Source of the DNA: WHSP01 sp964424945
Lineage (GTDB): Bacteria; Gemmatimonadota; Gemmatimonadetes; Longimicrobiales; Longimicrobiaceae
DNA length: 10,972 nucleotides
NCBI GenBank assembly: GCA_964424945.1
Contig: CAYRLB010000088.1
Coordinates: 1-10,972, forward strand
Reading direction: 5' to 3'
Each line of letters begins with the position of its first letter. The stretch's first letter is position 1. Under the pieces are notes generated by a model, which saw only the letters and a program-made list of their open reading frames with translations, was not told the DNA's origin and ran no database searches. The position numbers and the translations under genes were made by a program. This document shows positions 1 to 6,408 of this stretch, piece after piece.

Positions 1-38
1 TTCCAAAGACCGCTGTGTTGCCCTTACACTAGGGGGGA
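1..38 (-). tRNA. tRNA-Gln (anticodon UUG), 5' half, cut by the window edge
   Basis: Read on the minus strand from 38 downward, the sequence folds as the first 39 or so positions of a tRNA. The acceptor strand is TCCCCCC (38-32), followed by T8 and A9. The D stem is GTGT (29-26) paired with ACAC (18-15) around a loop containing GGG. The anticodon stem GCGGT (13-9) leads into the loop CTTTGGA (8-2), which places TTG at 6-4. That anticodon reads CAA (glutamine), and a U at position 1 is typical of glutamine tRNAs. The 3' half lies outside the window, so the lower stems cannot be checked. A glutamine tRNA just downstream of ispE, often before prs, rplY and pth, is a recurrent bacterial arrangement, which supports the call. 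Confidence 0.88.
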
Positions 39-83
39 TCGACCGCTGTAACGACGGGAGACGATCAGCGGCGGAAGATCCGA

Positions 84-112
84 AGATTACCGGATCGGAC
101 GAGTGAAATCAA
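84..112 (-). promoter_or_regulatory. Weak candidate promoter for the tRNA-Gln
   Basis: On the minus strand TTGATT (112-107) and TAATCT (89-84) are separated by 17 bases, and the second hexamer lies 46 bases upstream of the tRNA start. The spacing is ideal and the -35 box matches four of six consensus positions, but the -10 box matches only three. The same spacer holds a 6-bp inverted repeat, GATCCG (77-82) and CGGATC (91-96), with no T-run on the minus-strand downstream side, so it is a poor intrinsic terminator. The tRNA could equally be processed from the upstream operon transcript. Confidence 0.2.
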
Positions 113-1002
113 TGCCGCGCCGTGGGCTGCGGCCAATGTTCCAGCGTGCGGGCGCGCCAGCAACGCCAGCCCTCACGCTCCAGCTCGGCCACGACCCCTT
201 CCATTCCCGAAGCGTCTGCGAAGATCCCGAATACCGACGCGCCACTGCCCGCGAGGAGTGCGACTTCGGCCCCGGCGGCCAGTAGCCGTTCCTTCGCAGC
301 GGCGAGCCGGGGGATCTGCTCGAAGGCAGGGATCTCGAAGTCGTTCGTCGCAAGGTCCGCGATCGATGCCCAGCTCCGGAGTGCCGAGAGATCGAGGGCT
401 TGCGGCCCTGCCCCGCTCCCCTCCCCCCGCATCTCGGCCAGCCGACGGAATGCTTCGCTGGTCGGTACCGCGACCCCGGGATGGGCGATCAGCACGGGCC
501 TCACCGGAAGCGGGGGCAGCGAAAGAAGACGTTCTCCGCGGCTCCACCCGAGTGCGAGGGGGGAGGGCGCGAGAAAGAAGGGGACGTCACTGCCGAGTCC
601 GGCGGCGATCCGCAGGAGATCCTCCTTCGGAATCGGGTCACTGAAGAGGGCGCTCAGGCCGCGCAGGGTGGCCGCAGCATCCGAGCTCCCGCCACCCAGT
701 CCACCTGCAGCAGGAATGACCTTCTCGAGATTGATCCTCACCCCCGCGGCGCCACCCATCCGCGCCAGAAAGGCTGTGGCAGCGCGGTAGACGAGGTTGC
801 TCCCGATCGGGCCGGTATCCTCATCGCCGGAAACCACCAGCTCCACGCCGGGCTTCTCCCTCCGAACGAACTCCAGACGGTCCGCGAGGCTGACGGCGGC
901 GAAAGCCGTCTCCAGCGAATGGTAACCGCTGGCCTCCCGGGCGAGTACCCGCAGCCAGAGATTGACCTTGGCGGGAGCGAGCAGCTGCAGTGATTCGTTC
1001 AC
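109..1002 (-). CDS. ispE: 4-diphosphocytidyl-2-C-methyl-D-erythritol kinase IspE
   Basis: This is the cytosolic GHMP-family kinase that phosphorylates the 2-hydroxyl of CDP-methylerythritol with ATP, the fourth step of the MEP (non-mevalonate) isoprenoid pathway. All family landmarks are visible in the 297 residues. PAKVNLWL near residue 10 contains the substrate-binding lysine K12. The glycine/serine-rich ATP loop PAAGGLGGGSSD lies at 97-108. GSDVPFF at 137-143 holds the catalytic aspartate D139. The third GHMP motif, AGSGASVFG, lies at 251-259. The length is close to that of other IspE proteins. The start is a GTG that overlaps the stop of the flippase-like gene as GTGA, implying translational coupling. 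It is the last protein gene of the block and is followed by a glutamine tRNA, as in many bacteria. Confidence 0.96.
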   Translation of the reverse strand: MNESLQLLAPAKVNLWLRVLAREASGYHSLETAFAAVSLADRLEFVRREKPGVELVVSGDEDTGPIGSNLVYRAATAFLARMGGAAGVRINLEKVIPAAGGLGGGSSDAAATLRGLSALFSDPIPKEDLLRIAAGLGSDVPFFLAPSPLALGWSRGERLLSLPPLPVRPVLIAHPGVAVPTSEAFRRLAEMRGEGSGAGPQALDLSALRSWASIADLATNDFEIPAFEQIPRLAAAKERLLAAGAEVALLAGSGASVFGIFADASGMEGVVAELEREGWRCWRARTLEHWPQPTARH

Positions 1003-2048
1003 CGGGACCCCATCGGTCGTTCATCTTCCGGGCTTCCGGTTGCGGCCTCCTGAGCTGCAGAAGAACCCCGCAGCCCCGACCAGGACAGTCCGAGCCTCCA
1101 GATGTAGTAGGCGCCGAGAAGATTCACGGGAATGAAGCCGGCGATGTGATAGCCGATCGCGAAGGATACCGCCTGCTCACTCGGCACGCCCCAGAAGCTC
1201 AACCCGAGCGTTGAGGCGAACTCGAAGGGGCCGAAGAAGCCGGGCGCGGACGGCGGCGCGACAGCGAAAGATACGAACGACTGCAGAAACACCGCACCCG
1301 GATACGGGACCTGCTCGATGCTGAACGCCCGGAAGGCCGCAAGATAGGAAAGTGCTGCGAAACTCCATTGGAAAAGTGTCAGCCCGACCGAAAGAACGAA
1401 GAGCTGCGGAGTGCGCAGAATCTTCAGCCCACGCCCGAACGACGCGAGGATCGCCAGCGTGCCGAGGGCCACCCGCTCCGGAAATGGCCGCATTATCCTT
1501 CGTGCAACGCGTCCGGCGCGGGCCGGATTCGCAACGGCGACGCCCAACGCAACCATCGCCCCCCCCATCACAATGGCGATGACCACCGCACCCGAACGGA
1601 CCCAATCGTCGGAAATTGCCGGGAAGCCCGCCGTCGCCATCGCGGCGAAGAGCAGCCCTAGCAGGATCAGGCCGTCGAGCAGCCTTTCGACCACCAGCGT
1701 CGCGAACGATGCCGCGATCGGAACGCCCGCGGCACGCGACAGGGAGTAGGCACGCGCCACCTCGCCGATCCGGGCAGGGAGCAGGTTGTTGAAGGTGAAG
1801 CCGATGAAGGTCGCGCCGACGCGAGCCTGGAGTGGGGTCGACCCGACCACCGGCCGAAGGAGAACGCCCCACCGGATCGCGCGGATCCAGAAGGCCGCCA
1901 GCGCGATCCCGATCGAGAGGGCGAGAAGACGCCCATCGGCCGCACGGATCCGCAGAAGAACCTCGTCCAGCGAGACATCCCGGAGAACCCACCAGAGCAG
2001 GACGAGACTGAGAAGAACCCCGACCGCGGTCTTCGCGTTACCCTTCAT
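999..2048 (-). CDS. UPF0104 / flippase-like integral membrane protein (LPG synthase TM-domain family)
   Basis: This polytopic inner-membrane protein of 349 residues belongs to the family that forms the membrane domain of lysylphosphatidylglycerol synthases (PF03706, UPF0104, YbhN/AglD-like). Seen in the sequence: an N-terminal hydrophobic helix (about 8-22), a basic RAIRWGVLLRP element (56-66), the conserved NNLLPARIGEVAR (87-99), ERLLDG (121-126) followed by a hydrophobic helix, and a late PPSAPGFFGPFE (265-276) matching the family's Pro/Gly-rich motif before the last helices. There is no C-terminal aminoacyl-transferase domain, so it is not a complete MprF. Stand-alone members are thought to move lipids or polyprenyl-linked sugars, but the substrate cannot be read here. 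I chose the ATG at 2048, which overlaps the preceding gene by 11 bases. A TTG at 2072 would add eight residues. Neither start has a clear ribosome binding site. Confidence 0.85.
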   Translation of the reverse strand: MKGNAKTAVGVLLSLVLLWWVLRDVSLDEVLLRIRAADGRLLALSIGIALAAFWIRAIRWGVLLRPVVGSTPLQARVGATFIGFTFNNLLPARIGEVARAYSLSRAAGVPIAASFATLVVERLLDGLILLGLLFAAMATAGFPAISDDWVRSGAVVIAIVMGGAMVALGVAVANPARAGRVARRIMRPFPERVALGTLAILASFGRGLKILRTPQLFVLSVGLTLFQWSFAALSYLAAFRAFSIEQVPYPGAVFLQSFVSFAVAPPSAPGFFGPFEFASTLGLSFWGVPSEQAVSFAIGYHIAGFIPVNLLGAYYIWRLGLSWSGLRGSSAAQEAATGSPEDERPMGSR

Positions 2049-2886
2049 TGGGGGGTTCGGCCCCGATCCCAAGCTCGACGAGGTCGAACAGCTCGGCGAG
2101 CAGCGCGTCGAGCGACTCCGAAGAATCGCTGCGCGCCGCCTCCTCGATGCGGGGCCTCAGGCTCAGCGCCTCGCGAAAAGCTGCCGTGCCGGAGAAGAGA
2201 AGCTCCTCGATGGGAACGATTTCAGGCGCAATCTCCGCTGCCGCGGGCGCCCTGAGGAGGTCGGCGGAGCGCGGAACGGCCGGAGACTGAACGGACGGAG
2301 AGGAAGCGGACGGAGAGCCGATGGCCGGGTTGGCCTGCCCCTGCTCCGCATCGGCCGCAGGTCCGTCGCCCGCCGCAACTCCGGCTGCCGCTGCCAAAGC
2401 ACTCCCGTCATCTTCGCCGAGGATGTGCGGGCCCGCGTCGTCGTAGAAAAGCTCGCTGATCGGGATGATCCGACCGTCGCCACCGTGGCCACCGTCGCCT
2501 TCCTCCGGACGCTGTCCGGCCCGCACGACTCCCGCACCCTCCCATCTGCTGAGAGCAGCGCGCAGGCGATCATCTTCGCGGCCACCCCACCGAAGGAGGG
2601 CAGAAACAAGCTCCTGCAGGTCGCCGACGGTGCGTAGCGTCAGCTCCCGGATGTCGTTCGTCCAGTCGATATCCCGCCGGGCCACCGAACGGGCGGCACC
2701 CTCGAGCGCTTCCGCGAGCACGACGACACGATCCGCTTCGGCCATCTGGACGCTGCCCCGGATTCCCGTCGCCAGCCGCACGAAGTCATCGGGCTTCAGC
2801 GTGCCCGGAGCCCTGAGAAGAATGTTGAGCTCGGCAAGATAATCGGCGGCTTCCCGCGCGAAAAACTCGTTCAGACGATCCGACAT
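2038..2886 (-). CDS. HPt-like (CheA N-terminal-like) protein lacking the phosphoacceptor histidine
   Basis: This is a 282-residue acidic, probably cytosolic protein that I do not recognise as a named gene. Residues 1-115 look like an HPt four-helix domain. The opening FFAREAADYLAELN resembles CheA helix A, and ATGIRGSVQMA (39-49) aligns with the usual AHTLKGSA phosphorylation motif. T40 stands where histidine is expected, so phosphotransfer seems lost. Residues about 120-215 are low-complexity Gly/Asp then Ala/Ser/Pro linker. Two similar short motifs, IPISELFYDD (141-150) and VPIEELLFSG (224-233), flank the linker. The C-terminus is a second predicted helical segment rich in Glu and Leu. The gene starts with ATG at 2886, sharing one base with the pdxJ stop (TGATG), with a GGGGGA ribosome binding site about eight bases upstream. 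A scaffold or signalling decoy role is inference only. Confidence 0.75.
   Translation of the reverse strand: MSDRLNEFFAREAADYLAELNILLRAPGTLKPDDFVRLATGIRGSVQMAEADRVVVLAEALEGAARSVARRDIDWTNDIRELTLRTVGDLQELVSALLRWGGREDDRLRAALSRWEGAGVVRAGQRPEEGDGGHGGDGRIIPISELFYDDAGPHILGEDDGSALAAAAGVAAGDGPAADAEQGQANPAIGSPSASSPSVQSPAVPRSADLLRAPAAAEIAPEIVPIEELLFSGTAAFREALSLRPRIEEAARSDSSESLDALLAELFDLVELGIGAEPPNEG
2292..2317. repeat. 15-base-period tandem duplication in the HPt-like linker
   Basis: CGGACGGAGAG occurs at 2292-2302 and again at 2307-2317, separated by GAAG. On the coding strand it encodes a Ser/Pro-rich stretch (SPSAS then SPSV). It lies in the low-complexity linker of the HPt-like protein and probably arose by slippage. 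Confidence 0.7.
2473..2499. repeat. Three 9-base tandem units in the HPt-like linker
   Basis: ACCGTCGCC, ACCGTGGCC and ACCGTCGCC follow one another without a gap. On the minus strand they encode the Gly/Asp/His stretch GDGGHGGDG (about residues 130-138) between the HPt-like domain and the first Pro-Ile-x-Glu-Leu motif. This is a likely site of length variation between strains. Confidence 0.75.
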
Positions 2887-3611
2887 CAGCTTATCCCCCG
2901 TACCGAGCGGATGAGCTCCTTCATCTCGCGAACGGCTCGCTCGAGACCGACGAAGATCGCATGCGACACGATGGAATGCCCGATGTTGACCTCTTCGATT
3001 TCCTGAATGGCGACGACCGGTGCAGTGTTGAGATAGGTGAGCCCATGGCCCGCGTGCACCCCCATTCCCAGCGAGGCGCCGAGTGAAGCGGCTTCAGCGA
3101 GTCTCGCGAGCTGCCCATCGCGTTCCGTACCCCGGGTGTTCGCATACTCGCCGGTGTGCAGCTCCACCGCATCCGTACCGAGATCGGCGCAGGCGCGCAT
3201 CGTGTCCGTGTCCGGATCGACAAAGAGCGATGTGCGGATCCCTGCCTCGCGAAGCCGTCGAATCGCGACGACCAGCGGCTCACCTGCGGCCTCCAGCGAG
3301 AGGCCGCCTTCAGTTGTGACTTCCTCGCGGCGCTCGGGGACGAGCGTGACCTGCGCGGGACGGAGGGTTTCCGCGAGCGAGATCATCTCCTCCGTTGCGG
3401 CGATTTCGAGATTGATCGTGCTGCGGACGGTCTCCATCAGCAGAGGAACGTCGCGATCCTGGATGTGTCGGCGATCTTCCCGGAGGTGGATGGTGATCCC
3501 ATCCGCCCCGCCGAGCTCGGCCAGGACGGCGGCGCGCACCGGATCGGGCTCGTCCGTGCGACGCGCCTGCCGGACCGTCGCCACATGATCGATGTTGACG
3601 TAAAGCCTCAC
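2886..3611 (-). CDS. pdxJ: Pyridoxine 5'-phosphate synthase PdxJ
   Basis: This cytosolic TIM-barrel enzyme condenses 1-deoxy-D-xylulose 5-phosphate with 3-amino-2-oxopropyl phosphate to pyridoxine 5'-phosphate, the ring-closing step of DXP-dependent vitamin B6 synthesis. It has 241 residues, the usual length. The start MRLYVNIDHVATVRQARR is diagnostic. ITIHLREDRRHI (39-50) carries catalytic H42, INLEIA has E69, the phosphate-binding TTEGGL is at 99-104, ELHTGEYA begins at E150, and AGHGL places the second catalytic histidine at H189. The start is a GTG (3611-3609) overlapping the DUF2520 stop as GTGA. It is supported by a strong ribosome binding site, GGGAGG (3624-3619), seven bases upstream. 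PdxA, its usual partner, is not in the window. Confidence 0.97.
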   Translation of the reverse strand: MRLYVNIDHVATVRQARRTDEPDPVRAAVLAELGGADGITIHLREDRRHIQDRDVPLLMETVRSTINLEIAATEEMISLAETLRPAQVTLVPERREEVTTEGGLSLEAAGEPLVVAIRRLREAGIRTSLFVDPDTDTMRACADLGTDAVELHTGEYANTRGTERDGQLARLAEAASLGASLGMGVHAGHGLTYLNTAPVVAIQEIEEVNIGHSIVSHAIFVGLERAVREMKELIRSVRGIS

Positions 3612-4492
3612 CCCTCTGCCTCCCGAAGAATGTCCTCGATACCGGCGACCGCCTCCGCCGGCAACCCGCGATCGACCGCGATCCGCAGCGCCTCGCGTCC
3701 GAGCACCGAATATAGCTTTGCCTCCTCCTCCGACAACTGACCGAGATGCAGCTCAAGGGTGCCCAGATCACCTCTCGCGAGCGGGCCGGTCAGTGCCTGG
3801 AGGGCGCCCGATCGCGAGACATCGCTGGCGGCGCCCGCGGCCAGTCGGCCGAGCGCCTGCGCGCCCTCCAAACGGCCGACGCCGGATCGCTCCAGCATCC
3901 CGACCGCGACATCGAGAAGAGCGACAACATAATTCGACGCCATCACGGCCGCCGCGTGATAGAGGGCTTTCCCGTCCCGCCCGATCGTCAGCACCCGGCC
4001 CTCGAGGAGCGATACGAGATGTCGGGCGAGCGCAGACGCTCCCTCATCTCCCTCGATTCCGAACCACGCCCCGCGCAGCTTCCCTGCGCTGCCATGCGCG
4101 TCGGGGATCGCCACGAGTGGATGAATCGACCCCGTGCGCCAGCCCGCCGCACGCAGGGTGGCGAGCACGTCAGCGCCCAGCGCCCCGCTCGTATGCAGGC
4201 CGATCGCGGGAGGAAGATGAAGTCGCGCCAGCATATCGGCGACGCCACGGATGGCATCATCCGGCACCGCGAGCAGAATCGCATCTGGCGGCGCGGCCCT
4301 CGGAAGCTGATCAAGGGGGAAGTAATGGGCTGCCGCGAGCGCCGGATCCCCGAACGTCGGCGCTGCGGAAGATCGACCCGCGAAGGTCAGGGCGGTCACG
4401 CCACCCGCCCGCACGAGCTCCGCGCCGAGGGCCGGCCCCAACCTCCCCGTCCCGACGATCCAGAGGTGGCCGAGCCGGCGATCCTCGGTCAT
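3608..4492 (-). CDS. Rossmann-fold and DUF2520 domain protein, putative NAD(P)-dependent oxidoreductase
   Basis: This predicted cytosolic dehydrogenase-like protein has 294 residues. The N-terminal half is a Rossmann domain with the dinucleotide-binding GTGRLG at 14-19 and the strand AILLAVPDDAI at 71-81. HTSGALG (100-106) and SIHPL (122-126) follow and are characteristic of this family. The C-terminal helical DUF2520 domain contains YHAAAVMASNY (178-188) and ALTGPLARGD (233-242). The closest characterised relatives I know are ketopantoate-reductase-like enzymes (PanG of Francisella is reported from a DUF2520-type protein), so a pantothenate role is possible but unproven. The substrate cannot be read from sequence. 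ATG at 4492 overlaps the hflX stop as ATGA, and its own stop overlaps the pdxJ start. Confidence 0.88.
   Translation of the reverse strand: MTEDRRLGHLWIVGTGRLGPALGAELVRAGGVTALTFAGRSSAAPTFGDPALAAAHYFPLDQLPRAAPPDAILLAVPDDAIRGVADMLARLHLPPAIGLHTSGALGADVLATLRAAGWRTGSIHPLVAIPDAHGSAGKLRGAWFGIEGDEGASALARHLVSLLEGRVLTIGRDGKALYHAAAVMASNYVVALLDVAVGMLERSGVGRLEGAQALGRLAAGAASDVSRSGALQALTGPLARGDLGTLELHLGQLSEEEAKLYSVLGREALRIAVDRGLPAEAVAGIEDILREAEG
3619..3624 (-). promoter_or_regulatory. Strong ribosome binding site fixing the pdxJ GTG start
   Basis: GGGAGG on the minus strand lies seven bases before the GTG at 3611-3609. It is inside the end of the DUF2520 gene and is among the clearest Shine-Dalgarno matches in the window. 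It explains how pdxJ starts at a non-ATG codon. Confidence 0.8.
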
Positions 4493-5781
4493 CCCGCTTC
4501 GGTCAGGCTCACCTCGGGATGGTTCCGCAGCCTGCCCAGAGTCGCCGCGGGCACCCGTGCACGTACCACGACGCGCCCTTCGTCGTCCGTCAGTTCGAGG
4601 ACTTCCCCCTCCCGGTAGATCTCCGCCAGCAACCCGCCACTCCCGGCGGGCAGCGTGATCCGAATCTCGGGGCTCTTCTGCCGGATCCGCTCGCGCAACA
4701 GCTCGCGGACCGCGTCCACCCCCCCGGCCTCGACGGTCGATACAAAGATGGCCGGCTCGGCATAGTCCGATTCGGCGGCACTCCGGATCTGGTCCTCCTC
4801 GTCGTGGGTGAGCCGGTCGACCTTGTTGAAGACGAGAACGACCGGCCTCTCATCGAGATTCAGATCGGCGAGGACCTCCTCCACGACCTGTTTCTGCTCC
4901 TCCCAGCCGGGATGCGAGGCATCGATGACATGAAGCAGAAGGTCCGCGCTCTCTGCCTCTTCGAGCGTCGCCCTGAAGGAGGCGACGAGGTGGTGCGGGA
5001 GCTTGCGGATGAAGCCGACGGTATCGGTGATGAGCGCGTGGTACCCCTCTTCCAGATCGACCTCGCGCGTCGTGGCGTCGAGGGTCGCGAAGAGCCGATC
5101 CTCCACAAAGACGTCGGAATCGGAGAGCGTCCGTAGCAGGGACGACTTCCCCGCGTTCGTGTAGCCGACGAGAGATACTGTGAACTGATCCTGGCGACTC
5201 TTGCGCTGCGTTGCCCGCTGGCGGGAAACACGCTCGAGGTCACCCTGCAGCCGGGTGATCTTGTGACGGATCATGCGGCGGTCGGTTTCGAGCTGCGTTT
5301 CACCCGGCCCCCGCATGCCGACCGCGCCACCCCGCACGCGGGAGAGGTGCGCCCACATGCGCGTCAGCCGCGGGAGCATGTACTGGAGCTGCGCCAGCTC
5401 CACCTGCATCCGTGCTTCAGCCGTTCGGGCGCGGGTCGCGAAGATGTCCAGAATGAGCTCGGCCCGATCGATAATGCGGCGGCCGAGCAGCTCTTCGAGA
5501 TTCTTTCCCTGCGCGGGGGAAAGCTCCTCGTCGAAGACGATGAGCGTCGCATCGTGCTCCTCGGCCATCTGCCGAAGCTCCTCGACCTTCCCCTCGCCGA
5601 GATAGTGGCGAGGGTGCGGCGAATCGATCCGCTGGATCAGGGACCCGACAATATCGACGCCCGCCGTGTTCGCCAGCCGGCCGAGTTCCTCGATGTGCTC
5701 CGTCGCGACATCGGAAGGGGTTCGTTTCAGCGGAGCGCCTACGAGGATCGCCCGTTCAACAGGTGATTCCAGTTCGATCAT
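4489..5781 (-). CDS. hflX: Ribosome-associated GTPase HflX
   Basis: HflX binds the 50S subunit and the 70S ribosome and, using GTP, splits stalled or hibernating ribosomes during stress. The 430 residues show the complete family architecture. An N-terminal HflX domain contains HYLGEGKVEELR (59-70) and the strand TLIVFDEELSPAQ. A coiled-coil subdomain with the signature RGPGETQLE (157-165) leads into the GTPase domain. That domain has G1 GYTNAGKSS (206-214), G2 ATLDATTR (232-239), G3 DTVGF (253-257), G4 NKVD (319-322) and a G5-like VST (346-348). A short C-terminal domain follows. The ATG at 5781 has no visible Shine-Dalgarno sequence, and an in-frame stop at 5805-5803 prevents a longer N-terminus. 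It opens the second coupled block, 138 bases after the lipoprotein gene. Confidence 0.97.
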   Translation of the reverse strand: MIELESPVERAILVGAPLKRTPSDVATEHIEELGRLANTAGVDIVGSLIQRIDSPHPRHYLGEGKVEELRQMAEEHDATLIVFDEELSPAQGKNLEELLGRRIIDRAELILDIFATRARTAEARMQVELAQLQYMLPRLTRMWAHLSRVRGGAVGMRGPGETQLETDRRMIRHKITRLQGDLERVSRQRATQRKSRQDQFTVSLVGYTNAGKSSLLRTLSDSDVFVEDRLFATLDATTREVDLEEGYHALITDTVGFIRKLPHHLVASFRATLEEAESADLLLHVIDASHPGWEEQKQVVEEVLADLNLDERPVVLVFNKVDRLTHDEEDQIRSAAESDYAEPAIFVSTVEAGGVDAVRELLRERIRQKSPEIRITLPAGSGGLLAEIYREGEVLELTDDEGRVVVRARVPAATLGRLRNHPEVSLTEAG

Positions 5782-5875
5782 CAGGATGGTGGTGCGTTTC
5801 GTTCAGGCCGTCGATGCGGAGGAAAGATCCGGGGCCGGTGATTCGGAGCGGTTCGGGAGATGGCCGGATTGCAGG

Positions 5876-5899
5876 GCGCCGGCAGGAGCCGACCGGCGC
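5876..5899. other. GC-rich hairpin between the lipoprotein gene and hflX
   Basis: GCGCCGG (5876-5882) and CCGGCGC (5893-5899) form a perfect 7-bp stem with a 10-base loop, 20 bases past the lipoprotein stop at the near edge. There is no T-run on either side, so it is not a canonical intrinsic terminator. It may slow transcription or protect a 3' end between the two gene blocks. The rest of the 5782-5919 gap shows no clear promoter or small gene. Confidence 0.4.
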
Positions 5900-5919
5900 G
5901 GACCAAGGGACGGAGACGC

Positions 5920-6408
5920 TCAGTTTCCTCCGAGCAGGCTGACCATGCCTCCCCTGCGGAAGGGGACATCCCGGGTTCCGAGCGGCGTCCGGACGGCCAC
6001 CGTCCCCGTAGCACGGTAGTTGAAAGTACCGGCCCGAAGGACGGAGCTGGCGGCACCACCGAGCGAGCTGTAGGTGAACTCGACCGGGATCTGAACGCTC
6101 TCCGTCGCTCCGGCTCCCACCGAGAAGGGTTCCGCGTACAAGCCGTTGGCCAGGTCGAGCCACGTCGTGTCGTTGCCGGCGCCACTATTTGCGATCGCCA
6201 GCTGATACTCGAGCTGGTTCGCGCTCAGGGCGAAGCTGTTCGGGTTGGTGATCTGAAGGTTCACCAGCAGCGTTCCGCCTCGCAGCCCGAGGCCGGCGAG
6301 CTGCACCGACTGGAGGTTGACCTGGGGCTGCTCGAAAAGCCTGCTCCCACATGCCGTGAGGAGGCCGATGAGCAACAAAGCGCTGAACCTGCGTATAGTC
6401 CGACTCAT
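5920..6408 (-). CDS. LEA type 2 / WHy-domain lipoprotein
   Basis: This 162-residue predicted lipoprotein belongs to the LEA_2 (late embryogenesis abundant, WHy) family. It has a basic N-terminus (MSRTIRR), a hydrophobic segment and a lipobox LLTAC with the acylated cysteine at residue 20, so the mature protein should be membrane-anchored outside the cytoplasm. The mature part has the beta-sandwich hallmarks of the family: ITNPNSFAL (53-61), where the Asn-Pro-Asn is the conserved core, and a late YRATGTVAV followed by TPLG and VPF (131-150). Family members are associated with desiccation or stress protection, but the molecular role is unknown. ATG at 6408 overlaps the ABC ATPase stop as ATGA. 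The longer open frame upstream lies inside the ATPase gene and would bury the signal peptide, so I rejected it. Confidence 0.88.
   Translation of the reverse strand: MSRTIRRFSALLLIGLLTACGSRLFEQPQVNLQSVQLAGLGLRGGTLLVNLQITNPNSFALSANQLEYQLAIANSGAGNDTTWLDLANGLYAEPFSVGAGATESVQIPVEFTYSSLGGAASSVLRAGTFNYRATGTVAVRTPLGTRDVPFRRGGMVSLLGGN

Noticed and set aside
3718..5136. Long plus-strand open frame of 472 codons opposite hflX and the DUF2520 gene
   Set aside because: It lies antisense to two clear genes. The translation is Arg/Pro-rich without motifs, as expected for an opposite-strand shadow in GC-rich DNA.
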